From: Siphonodentalium dalli
Taxonomy: Eukaryota; Mollusca; Scaphopoda; Gadilida; Siphonodentaliidae
Assembly: GCA_032622095.1 (NCBI GenBank)
Contig: CP136063.1
Coordinates: 276,883,426-276,947,425 of the forward strand
Length of the DNA: 64,000 bases
Direction: 5' to 3'
The translations under genes and the position numbers were made by a program. Numbering within the stretch: the first letter of the stretch is position 1; each line of letters begins with the position of its first letter. Positions 49,143 through 59,424 of this stretch are shown here, piece after piece. The notes under the pieces were generated by a model. The model worked only from the letters and a program-made list of their open reading frames with translations, made no database searches and was not told where the DNA came from.

Positions 49143-50099
49143 TACTGATTTCGATATTTGAAATTTCATCTGGAGTTCCCTTAAGCATACTAGTTTGCAA
49201 TCCAAAATTAAATCCATTTACTAGTAAATGCTATAATTAATATACTTGAACATTTCACTCTTGTTTCACGATTTCATTATTTTTTGCTGTCATAATGAGA
49301 TTTTTATCAGAGAATAAATACTTCAGATGAATTTGAAAGTAAAATGAGTGTTTCAAATGGTATGATCTTGCGTACCTGTTTTCAGCTAAGATGCGATGTG
49401 AAGGTATTTATATATGATTACCATGCACACCAGCAAAAGATAAAACGACCCGCTGCTCTTATTCCGTGGGGGGACAATCTATGCGACACATGCATGGGGT
49501 GTTTCTGGCGAATTAAATTTATATAACACCGGCGAGTATATCAAGAGTCTTTATGGATATATATATGAATACTCTTGGGATCAAAATAAGCATACCCGTA
49601 TGCTTATTAATTTTTTGAAAAGTTGCCATCCTGTATGGTGCTTATTTGGGTCCGTATGTTTATTTTAAAAGCAGGATTGTCAAGAAATTTATACTATAGG
49701 CCTATCAGAAGTGCTGGAGCCTTTAATCAGACCAGGAAAAGATAGTACAAACATGTTGCTGGAAGTCTATTTGCAAACTCCTATGACAACACACAGTGTA
49801 CAATATGAGAAGTATATATGAATAACCTTATAGCATTTCAGATAGACTTGCTTCCATGTTGTAAATTGCCACCCTGTACTCTTATTCCGCCCCATACTCT
49901 TATTGGATTTAGCAGAATTGTCGATCCTCTACTCTTATTTGGACCCCAAGAGTACAAAGGAACACGTGCACAGGTACACCAAAACTTCACTGATTGCTTA
50001 ACCGCTTGAAGCTACCAGCTTCGGTCCTAGATATATGCAATGTGTATATATATGAGCTATATAATGGACTATACATGCTATACATTATAAGAGCTATAT
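49143..50099 (-). other. Probable netrin intron 1, 5' part
   Basis: Directly downstream of the netrin splice donor on the minus strand. There is no coding continuation: the open frame running past the donor to 49987 is intronic read-through. TACTCTTATT-type motifs recur at about 49875-49945. No second netrin exon recognised. Confidence 0.55.
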
Positions 50100-50105
50100 A
50101 CTCAC
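50100..50105 (-). other. Splice donor of netrin exon
   Basis: The minus-strand sequence GTG-G|GTGAGT follows the eighth cysteine codon of the EGF module. This leaves one base in the last codon (phase 1). The position matches the conserved netrin exon end just after the ANECV residues. Confidence 0.85.
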
Positions 50106-51141
50106 CCACACATTCGTTAGCCTCTCTTGCCGTTGCCCTGGCCCAAGGCCGATCATAATGGAACGGTTTACACTTTTCACAATCTGCGCCCGCTGTGTTG
50201 TGCTTACAGTCGCACACAAGGCGCCCCTCTCGGTTTGCGACGCACCTAGAAGCGTGGCCATTGCACTTACACCTCCCTCCAACGGCGAAATCAGACAGAG
50301 CGTAGTAATAACTTTCCCGAGACCCCGCCTCATCCGGTTTCTCGTCTCCGTATGTATTCAACTTGTTGAAAACTATCATAATATCCGTAGCTGTTACCCA
50401 GTCTTGGAGAACCGGACTATTTTCGAAGTCGTAAGCAGACGGCCTCCCTTCCAGTGTACTGAATGCAACTCTTGCGCCACTCAAAGGGTCAATGTTACTG
50501 TACGCTTCCGTGCAAAGAGCCTCCTGCTCGTTCGCCTTTGTTACAGTTCTTGTTGGTGAGAGGGTATACATCTTTTTACAATCACTGGAATAATATTGAA
50601 ACGGAACCCACGATTTCCCGTAGTCCATGCTTTTGTAAATCGACATCGAATCCGGTCTTGCCGAACAGAACTGTAAGCTGATATAGGTGAGTTCATACTT
50701 TTTGTTTAATGATAATTTCAATGTAACATTCTGAGGATATTGTACAAATGGCTCTGACATCCAACACGTTAAATTATTCGGATTGTTGAGGTCCGTTAAA
50801 TAAGCAGGAGGGTGCTTTCTTTTCTGATGATTTGCGTCACAAATGAAACAGTTTCTCATAATTTTACCGTCCCTATCGGGATTTGATTTACAGTATCGGC
50901 TCGGTGGCGCCCCACACGAACTTGAAGAAATAACTTCTTTAGCGAAAGCAGCGTTTACAAAATCCGGAACGCATCGCGTTGGTTTGGAACCTTTATCGTA
51001 GCATGGATCGGTCGTCGGTTGCTGTCCGGCGAAAATCTGCAAATACTGCGCCGACGTCCACCGAAATAACAGAAGTCCGAAAGCGAAACTTGTATAGACT
51101 CTCATGGTTAACTTACATAACATATTCTTCTTACAAACCAT
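50106..51141 (-). CDS. Netrin, first coding exon (signal peptide, LamNT, EGF-1)
   Basis: Netrins are secreted laminin-related guidance cues that bind DCC/neogenin and UNC5 receptors to steer axons and migrating cells. This exon encodes 345 residues plus one base. An in-frame TAA at 51184-51186 limits the start. The first ATG (51141) has a strong context (A at -3, G at +4), while ATGs at 51123 and 51105 are alternatives. Residues 1-31 form a signal peptide (hydrophobic SFAFGLLLF, cleavage after TSA). The laminin N-terminal domain covers about 32-290. It has family signatures [41 protein letters not shown] and [12 protein letters not shown], and N-glycosylation sites at 123 and 138. A complete laminin-type EGF module (eight cysteines, 291-344) follows and the exon stops at a phase-1 donor. 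Later EGF modules and the C-terminal NTR domain are expected on other exons not found here. It is closest in character to netrin-1-type proteins; the paralogue is not resolved. Confidence 0.95.
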
Positions 51142-52100
51142 CTTGGTAAATAAAATCCGAATCGCCCAAAGCGATACCAATCTTTATGGTATACGTATTG
51201 AGAAATTTCACACTTATTCAGCGTTGTTAGTAGTTCTTGTTCAATGTCATGCGGTGTAAACTATAGATATAGGTAAATATTTACTGGCGAAATGTTATCG
51301 AAGCGATAATGTTAAACCATCCCTGAAGACCGTCAAGATCCGAACGCAAGAATCTCGCACCACAAGCGAATCATATTTTCATTATCTCTAATTTCACAAC
51401 GATGAAATTGGTTTGTTGAAAGTTGTTTTGTCGAAATGTTGGGAAAATATCTGGTAAGACAGAGAGCTGAAGAGAAGATTTCACTTTACCTTTCAGAATA
51501 GAACTGTAAAAAGTATAAAATCCAGCGAAAATCCTATTGGAATTATCACGTAATTCCTATGGGAATGTCATATCATTTAACACACGACGTCACAGTATAG
51601 TCCTATCTCAGATAACGTCCAATACTTCACTTTTCCGACATTCAACGTGCGTTTCACACCAAGGTCTGGTATCGCGAAATCTGTGCTTTACCAAGTCACA
51701 CCGGGCGATTAATTTTAATCGCGAACTTGAAAAGTGTTGCGAATGATTGGTAACTGCTGGCCAGCCGTCAGTCATTCGCCGAGAAGAATACGTCAATGTG
51801 CGAACATTAGCACCGTCTCATAATCCTAACTAATCACTCGAGACTTAAGCCACGCCCACTAAGACGTCGCGCGCATGTGTACGATTTCTTCTAATTAATA
51901 TCATTATTTCCCTTCACCTCGCCTTTGCTGCTTTTATGCAAATACAATAGTTTTATTTCCCCAGAGCGATTGATCTTCACGTGATTTTATATACACGTGT
52001 AAAGTTCGACTCGCTTAACTGAATCTACATAAATCAGCGCGAACAGGTCTTTGAAACCGATACGGGGGGTTTGCTCGTAGCAGTGCACAAATGCAGCTAA
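51142..52100 (-). promoter_or_regulatory. Netrin 5' leader and upstream region (tentative)
   Basis: This lies immediately upstream of the netrin start. A pyrimidine-rich ATCTTCTCTTCAG on the minus strand (cut about 51467) could be an acceptor for a 5' UTR intron. Alternatively transcription starts within this region. A CpG-bearing block (GACGTCGCGCGC, about 51865) and a CCACGCCC box (about 51850) could be regulatory. None of this is proven from the sequence. Confidence 0.3.
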
Positions 52101-52411
52101 ACATGACATTGACTCGCCATCCACAACCACACATTGTTGTTTTTCTTCGCTATACAATACATTTAACCCGTGACTTCTGCCACAATAAAACTATTTGATG
52201 CATTCCAATGGGGTGTGCACAACAAGTTGTTGGATCATAACATTGACGTGCACGGTGTGTACGGTCATTGTGCATTCGTTGAGTTGCACTAAATTGCCAT
52301 TTCGACCATTTTACAGATAAATACCAAAATCGTTTTCATAACTTAAAGATTCCCTGTCCGATTTGATACCAGTGAACCTCAGAAAATAATTAGATCGGAC
52401 ACATGAGCCTA

Positions 52412-52544
52412 TTAACCTTTTCAGTGCCAAGTCCGATTTTTGTATCAAACCCATATTTCCTTGATAATTTTTAAAATTTATTGATTATAATAATGTGATA
52501 CATTGATGGAAAGAGCTTATCGGACTTGGCACTGAAAGGGTTAA
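52412..52544. mobile_element. Short TTAA MITE, 133 bp
   Basis: TTAA at both edges. The terminal inverted repeats are CCTTTTCAGTGCCAAGTCCG and CGGACTTGGCACTGAAAGGG, about 24 bp with one mismatch. The interior is about 80 bp and AT-rich. TTAA and CCTTT-type ends suggest piggyBac mobilisation. It is the only copy seen in the window. Confidence 0.78.
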
Positions 52545-52689
52545 TATGAGGTTTTATCAACTTCCAAAAGAGTATGTTTTTCACAAAAAAGCGGCAGATA
52601 ATAAAAAGCGTTCTCAATTGTGATAATTTGTACTCATTTTCAACGTAAAATGATGGATTCTTTCTTGTATTTTCGCGATGCTTACAAGT

Positions 52690-52753
52690 GCCATAGGAAT
52701 GATGGTGATTGCCATAGGAATGATGGTGATTGCCATAGGAATGATGGTGATTG
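52690..52753 (+). repeat. 21-bp tandem repeat, 3 units
   Basis: Three exact copies of GCCATAGGAATGATGGTGAT plus T. Confidence 0.9.
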
Positions 52754-52846
52754 CAAATATTATGAATTTTAATTTTGCCTAGTAAGCTGAATATTAGCTT
52801 AGGAAAAATTTATTCATTTAGTGTCAAATTGGACCGTTGACACTGT

Positions 52847-53091
52847 CAACTTGACAGGAGCTGCGTTGGTGCAGCATTAAAAATTATGTGCCATGCCAGT
52901 ACATTCTCTTATATATGCGAGTCTCCCATAGGAGAGAATACACCGGCTTACACGGTCAAGATAAATATTGTTAGGCCAATGTCTTCTCTTATATATGCGA
53001 GGCTCCCTATGGGAGACTTGCATATATACGAGAATGCATTGGCACAGGATTTTCGCCAAATTTTAGAAAGCTCCAGTCATGGAATGTTTAA
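52847..53091. mobile_element. Family C MITE, eroded left end
   Basis: TTGACAGGAGCTGCGTTGGT is on the left and AAGCTCCAGTCATGGAATG-TTTAA on the right. The right hairpin (about 52974-53042) has the variant tip CTCCCTATGGGAG. The left hairpin is broken after GTCTCCCATAGGAGAG. It is closely related to the copy at 48905. Confidence 0.65.
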
Positions 53092-53228
53092 AGCTCTTAT
53101 ACATCCAGATATGCAGAAACGAATTATAGTGTTGTAAGAAGCAATCAAAACCTGAGATATTAACATTCATATTATTGAAAATCTTTCTTCTAATTTGAAA
53201 TGAAGGTGGGGGATGTTTTAACAATATT

Positions 53229-53710
53229 ATACTGAATGGTTTCTCCCACTAAGTTATAAAAGTATGCATTGGAATGGTCTATTATTCATTTGGAGGGATG
53301 TTAACGCTTACATGGCTGGAGTTTCCTGAAATGTTTTGAAAACCCTGTACCAATGCATTCTCTTATATATGCGAGTCTCCATATGGAGCCTCGCATATAT
53401 AAGAGAATACCTTTGCCTAACAATATTTACCGTGACATTATAAGCCAGTTCATTCTCTATGAGAGACTCGCATATATAAGAGAATGCATTGGAACAAGGT
53501 CTATAATGCTGCACCAGCGCATCTCCCGTTATGAAAGTGTTTAGGATATAGGAGCGGACGACAGCCAGACAAAATTATAATACAAGTCCAGACAAATTAA
53601 TATTCATTGATGGGAAATGTTCAGATAATAAGTTCAACAAACGATCTATGTTGAACGTATTATCTGAGCATTTTCTAATGGAACCACTTGTCATTGAGTA
53701 TTTAGTCTTA
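53229..53710. mobile_element. Family D MITE split by a family C insertion
   Basis: The left part (53229-53300) reads TGAATGGTTTCTCCCACTAA, TGCATTGGAATGGTCTATTA and TTTGGAGGGATG. The right part (53545-53710) resumes at GGAGCGGACGACAGCC, then GGGAAATGTTCAGATAATAA with its hairpin and GAGTATTTAGT. The halves join as in the intact copy at 46905. The insertion therefore post-dates this family D copy. Confidence 0.72.
53301..53544. mobile_element. Family C MITE nested in family D
   Basis: The left edge is TTAA-CGCTTACATGGCTGGAGTTT and the right edge is TCTCCCGTTATGAAAGTG-TTTA (TTAA with one change). Left hairpin at about 53350-53411 has the palindromic tip CTCCATATGGAG. The right hairpin lost most of its left arm. 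It is the inverse orientation of the copies at 48905 and 52847. Confidence 0.7.
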
Positions 53711-54005
53711 AACTAAATGCATGCAATTTGGTAGTATCTTTAAAACAACAAAAATTAAAAGTTGTTTGTTAGTATGTCTCACTTATATATCTTTATTTTC
53801 CTCCATATAATGAAGAGATGTCAAATACAATCACGAAAATTTAATTTGCTGTGTATTGATATACAGTATAAATAACAATCTATGACATAAAATATGATTA
53901 AAATACTATCATTCATCACCATTGAGAACGTCTGTGTCTCAGAAGGTGCCCTTATACAGTAATAGAAAATAGCTGAAATCATAGAAACATTTCCCACGTT
54001 TCGCT

Positions 54006-54330
54006 CCCAGAATGCAACATAATTCAAACTAAGATATAGAGTTATTCCCCTGCCATTGAAAAAAATAGGCGTTGCAGTACCGTCCAGATGAAACTTATGC
54101 ACAGAAAACACGTCGATGCCTCAACAAAAATAATATGCTCACAGTTTATTATACACCGGATAACATGCTCACAGTTTATTATACCCCGGATAACATGCTC
54201 ACAGTTTATTATACACCGGATAAGTTGATAATACAATGTTTTGGAGCTCCTCTTTCAAATGGTATATCATATGGCATAAATATAGTTTATATAATGTGAT
54301 CAGGGGGGGGGGTAAATTAAGTAGGCTTTT
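54006..54330. mobile_element. Partial copy related to the 34776 MITE
   Basis: CCCAGAATGCA, ATTCAAACTAAGATATAGAG, GTTATTCCCCT, GAAAACACGTCGATGCCTCA, TTTTGGAGCTCCTCTTTCAA and TAAATTAAGTAGGC follow the order of the right two thirds of the element at 34776-35240. The left end is not recognisable. A 30-bp array has grown inside it (54131-54222). Confidence 0.6.
54131..54222 (+). repeat. 30-bp tandem repeat, 3 units
   Basis: Three units of TAACATGCTCACAGTTTATT followed by ATACACCGGA. At the matching place the 34776 element has two short GTTTATTCGACC units, so the expansion started from an existing repeat-prone site. Confidence 0.88.
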
Positions 54331-54708
54331 TTTTTCACGCACATGTAAGAGAAACGCTTTATTTGTTTTTTAACAAAATCAGGAATAGGAGCTCTTTATT
54401 ATTCAATGCTAATAAAAAACGTAGTCATATTTTGCTCATTTCTATAACTTCAATAAGTCTTCATGGGGTTCATACACTAACTGCAGGACAGGTTCACATT
54501 ACCATCGCTTGACTGGTGTGACCACCACGTCATATAAGGAAATATATATATGTCTACTTGACATTTGTCGTTTACAATTCATCTGCATTATTCTGAGAAA
54601 CCGACCTGCATATACTAATTTCGAAATTAGTCGGATCGAATCAAAAATGAATTATAACCGACAAACTTGAATGCTGAGAATTTTTTTCTAAATTCTCTAT
54701 ACATGATG

Positions 54709-57700
54709 GCGGTGATGAGACCTGCGTATAGGGACTTTTGTAGTATATTAGTGATTAGCGGTGATCAGACCTGCATATAGGGACTTTTGTAGTAAATTAG
54801 TGATTAGCGGTGATAAGACCTGCGTATAGGGACTTTTGTAGTATATTAGTGATTAGCGGTGATGAGACCTGCGTATAGGGACTTTTGTAGTATATTAGTG
54901 ATTAGCGGTGATCAGACATGCGTATAGGGACCTTTGTAGTATATTAGTGATTAGCGGTGATCAGACCTGCGTATGGGGACTTTTGTAGTATATTAGTGAT
55001 TAGCGGTGATCAGACCTGCATATAGGGACTTTTGTAGTATATTAGTGATTAGCGGTGATGAGACCTGCGTATATGGACTTTTGTGGTATATTAGTGATTA
55101 GCGGTGATCAGACCTGCGTATGGGGACTTTTGTAGTATATTAGTGATTAGCGGTGATCAGACCTGCGTATAGGGACTTTTGTGGTATATTAGTGATTAGC
55201 GGTTATCAGACCTGCGTATGGGACTTTTGTAGTATATTAGTGATTAGCGGTGATGAGACCTGCGTATAGGGACTTTTGTAGTATATTAGTGATTAGCGGT
55301 GATGAGACCTGCGTATATGGACTTTTGTAGTATATTAGTGATTAGCGGTGATCAGACCTGCATGCGTATAGGGACTTTTGTAGTATATTAGTGATTAGCG
55401 GTGATCAGACCTGCGTATGGGGACTTTTGTAGTATATTAGTGATTAGCGGTGATGAGACCTGCGTATAGGGACTTTTGTAGTATATTAGTGATTAGCGGT
55501 GATCAGACCTGCGTATGGGGACTTTTGTAGTATATTAGTGATTAGCGGTGATGAGACCTGCGTATATGGACTTTTGTGGTATATTAGTGATTAGCGGTGA
55601 TGAGACCTGCGTATATGGACTTTTGTGGTATATTAGTGATTAGCGGTGATCAGACCTGCGTATAGGGACTTTTGTAGTATATTAGTGATTAGCGGTGATC
55701 AGACCTGCGTATAGGGACTTTTGTGGTATATTAGTGATTAGCGGTTATCAGACCTGCGTATGGGGACTTTTGTAGTATATTAGTGATTAGCGGTGATGAG
55801 ACCTGCGTATAGGGACTTTTGTAGTATATTAGTGATTAGCGGTGATGAGACCTGCGTATAGGGACTTTTGTGGTATATTAGTGATTAGCGGTTATCAGAC
55901 CTGCGTATGGGGACTTTTGTAGTATATTAGTGATTAGCGGTGATGAGACCTGCGTATAGGGACTTTTGTAGTATATTAGTGATTAGCGGTGATGAGACCT
56001 GCGTATGGGGACTTTTGTAGTATATTAGTGATTAGCGGTGATGAGACCTGCGTATAGGGACTTTTGTAGTATATTAGTGATTAGCGGTGATGAGACCTGC
56101 GTATGGGGACTTTTGTAGTATATTAGTGAATAGCGGTGATGACTGATGAGACCTGCGTATAGGGACTTTTGTAGTATATTAGTGATTAGCGGTGATGAGA
56201 CCTGCGTATAGGGACTTTTGTAGTATATTAGTGATTAGCGGTGATGACTGATGAGACCTGCGTATAGGGACTTTTGTGGTATATTAGTGATTAGCGGTGA
56301 TGAGACCTGCGTATGGGGACTTTTGTAGTATAATAGTGATTAGCGGTGATGACTGATTAGACCTGCGTATAGGGACTTTTGTAGTATATTAGTGATTAGC
56401 GGTGATGAGACCTGCGTATGGGGACTTTTGTAGTATAATAGTGATTAGCGGTGATGATACCTGCGTATGGGGACTTTTGTAGTATATTAGTGATTAGCGG
56501 TGATGAGACCTGCGTATGGGGACTTTTGTAGTATATTAGTGATTAGCGGTGATCAGACCTGCGTATAGGGACTTTTGTAGTATATTAGTGATTAGCGGTG
56601 ATGAGACCTGCGTATAGGGACTTTTGTAGTATATTAGTGATTAGCGGTGATGAGACCTGCGTATGGGGACTTTTGTGGTATATTAGTGATTAGCGGTGAT
56701 GAGACCTGCGTATAGGGACTTTTGTAGTATATTAGTGATTAGCGGTGGTGAGACCTGCGTATAGGGACTTTTGTGGTATATTAGTGATTAGCGGTGATGA
56801 GACCTGCGTATGGGGACTTTTGTAGTATATTAGTGATTAGCGGTGATGAGACCTGCGTATAGGGACTTTTGTAGTATATTAGTGATTAGCGGTGATGAGA
56901 CCTGCGTATAGGGACTTTTGTAGTATATTAGTGATTAGCGGTGATGAGACCTGCGTATGGGGACTTTTGTAGTATATTAGTGATTAGCGGTGATGAGACC
57001 TGCATATAGGGACTTTTGTAGTATATTAGTGATTAGCGGTGATGAGACCTGCGTATATGGACTTTTGTGGTATATTAGTGATTAGCGGTGATCAGACCTG
57101 CGTATAGGGACTTTTGTAGTATATTAGTGATTAGCGGTGATCAGACCTGCGTATAGGGACTTTTGTGGTATATTAGTGATTAGCGGTTATCAGACCTGCG
57201 TATGGGGACTTTTGTAGTATATTAGTGATTAGCGGTGATGAGACCTGCGTATGGGGACTTGTGTAGTATATTAGTGATTAGCGGTGATGAGACCTGCGTA
57301 TGGGGACCTTTGTAGTATATTAGTGATTAGCGGTGATGAGACCTGCGTATAGGGACTTTTGTGGTATATTAGTGATTAGCGGTTATCAGACCTGCGTATG
57401 GGGACTTTTGTAGTATATTAGTGATTAGCGGTGATGAGACCTGCGTATGGGGACTTTTGTAGTATATTAGTGATTAGCGGTGATGAGACCTGCGTATGGG
57501 GACTTTTGTAGTATATTAGTGATTAGCGGTGATCAGACCTGCGTATAGGGACTTTTGTAGTATATTAGTGATTGGCGGTGATGAGACCTGCGTATATGGA
57601 CTTTTGTAGTATATTAGTGATTAGCGGTTATCAGACCTGCGTATGGGGACTTTTGTAGTATTATAGTGATTAGCGGTGATGAGACCTGCGTATAGGGACT

Positions 57701-57919
57701 TTTGTAGTATATTAGTGATTAGCGGTGATCAGACCTGCGTATGGGGACTTTTGTAGTATATTAGTGATTAGCGGTGATGAGACCTGCGTATGGGGACTTT
57801 TGTAGTATATTAGTGATTAGCGGTGATGAGAATGCGTATAGGGACTTTTGTAGTATATTAGTGATTAGCGGTGATCAGACCTGCGTATGGGGACTTTTGT
57901 AGTATATTAGTGATTAGCG
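54709..57919 (+). repeat. 49-bp satellite array, about 65 units, 3.2 kb
   Basis: The unit is GCGGTGATGAGACCTGCGTA, TAGGGACTTTTGTAGTATAT and TAGTGATTA. Variant positions (GATGAG/GATCAG/TTATCAG, TATAGGG/TATGGGG/TATATGG, TGTAGT/TGTGGT) occur in recurring combinations. The unit starting GGTTATCAG mostly follows a TGTGGT unit and carries TATGGGG. Occasional 6-bp insertions (GATGACTGATGAG) occur at about 56138, 56225 and 56348. This indicates multi-unit block duplication. Confidence 0.95.
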
Positions 57920-58357
57920 AAGGGATTGAACTGAGCCTTGCTGTAATATACATATACATTTTCTGTTTGACTAGATTATCTCTGATGCTCAATCATATGC
58001 ATTCCATTTTACTCACACAACCTCTGATATCAGCTCGGTCGATGGAATGGTTAGTTACAATGTCCAGGCCTCAATCTATAAACAAAACATAGTAACTGAT
58101 CACTCTATAAACATAATAACTGTCGCTTTGGTAAGATTCGGATTATACAAATCGGCTGTGAGTCCTTGAAATAGTTATAGACAGAATTTAATAATATTTT
58201 CCAATTCTTCGCACAAGCACTCTTTCTTCTTGCCATATCGGGATCCATATAACATGGAACGCTCTTTATTCCTACTACATTCTGCAGCAATATAGGGGTA
58301 CATGTGATAATATGTAGTTCAACCCAATTCATTCCACATGTATGCCCAACATCTGAT
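57920..58357. other. Unassigned stretch
   Basis: No gene or repeat recognised between the satellite and the next family B element. Confidence 0.4.
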
Positions 58358-58746
58358 TTAACCCTTTACCCAACAAACCGGCCAAATAAAGCTTCAACAG
58401 CCTAAAATATCTTCGGTCTGTCTTAATAGAACCATACAAATATGGATATCATTGGAACCGGCTCCTTGGCCACATTGTGATAGTTACAGTTATGCCCTGT
58501 GCCAATGCATTCTCTTATATATGCGAGTCGACCATAGGTCGCCTCGCATATATAAGAGAATGCATTGGCCTAAAAAAAACTTTTTTTAACACTTTTTACC
58601 ATTTTTTCTTACATTCTTTAACAATTTTATAATTTTTAATGTGTTAAGCCAATGCATTCTCTTATATATGCGAGGCGACCTATGGTCGACTCGCATATAT
58701 AAGAGAGTGCATTGGCACATGGCCCTTCTGTTATGTAAAGGGTTAA
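58358..58746. mobile_element. Family B MITE, forward orientation
   Basis: TTAA at both edges. CCCTTTACCCAACAAACC is on the left (with a 10-bp deletion soon after) and TCTGTTATGTAAAGGG on the right (one change from TTGGGTAAAGGG). The cassette hairpins lie at about 58500-58569 and 58648-58716. Confidence 0.8.
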
Positions 58747-58822
58747 TCGCAGCTGGATTGGGTGATTATTCCGTTCTCTACTGAGTATGAATTCTCATTG
58801 GCCAGTAGTGCCAGTGGGAAAT

Positions 58823-59267
58823 GTGACCCGCCATATCAAATCCAGTCGTAAGTCGGGATTTTTTTTACCCTGTGCCAATGCATTCTCTTATATATATGGT
58901 CGACTCGCATATATAAGAGAATGCATTGGCCTAACAATTTTTTATCATGTTTTTTTAATAAATGTTTCTTACAATTTTTAGGACATAAAATAAAAAACAT
59001 CCATTACCCTGCATGGAGCCCCACACACATATTGAAGCATATAGAAGAGTGTCGTCTGCTCATGTTTGTCTGGGGCTCTGTATGGGTGAAATTATAAAAT
59101 TGTTAAAGAATACAAGAAAAAATTATTAAAATTGTAAAAAATTGTTAGGCCAATGCATTCTCTTATATATGCGAGGCGACCTATGGTCGACTCGCATATA
59201 TAAGAGAATGCATTGGCACATGGTAAAAAAATCCCGACTTCCGACTGGATTTGATATGGCGGGTCAC
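58823..59267. mobile_element. Family A MITE inserted in family D
   Basis: GTGACCCGCC and GGCGGGTCAC are bounded by AAAT on both sides (58819-58822 and 59268-59271). Removing the element and one AAAT restores GTGGGAAATGTTCAGATAAT, the diagnostic centre of family D. The left hairpin has lost about 20 bp of one arm (TATATATGGTCGACTCGC). The right hairpin (about 59149-59218) is intact. Confidence 0.85.
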
Positions 59268-59424
59268 AAATGTTCAGATAATAAGTTCCACAAAGGGGAA
59301 TATTCCTACATGTGTGTAATTAAGAATCACCCCGCATTATGTGTTCGTCTAACCGTCTAGAGACCATGCCAATATATACTTGTATGAATGAATGCATGAA
59401 AGAATCCATTCAGGAAAGCAAGGG
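59268..59424. mobile_element. Family D right part, interrupted on its left
   Basis: AAATGTTCAGATAATAAGTT, TGTGTTCGTCTAACC, AGACCATGCCAATATATACT and AAAGAATCCATTCAG are the right half of family D. The eroded left half is at about 58770-58822, beyond the family A insertion. Confidence 0.6.

Noticed and set aside
49987-50099. Extension of the netrin frame beyond the donor
   Set aside because: After ANECV the sequence loses all netrin similarity and begins with GTGAGT, so it is intron read-through.
1662-59360. Many open frames with a recurring peptide CILLYMRGDLWSTRIYKRMH
   Set aside because: They are translations of the cassette hairpin arms. They recur on both strands in every copy and end at the element edges, with no coding signature.
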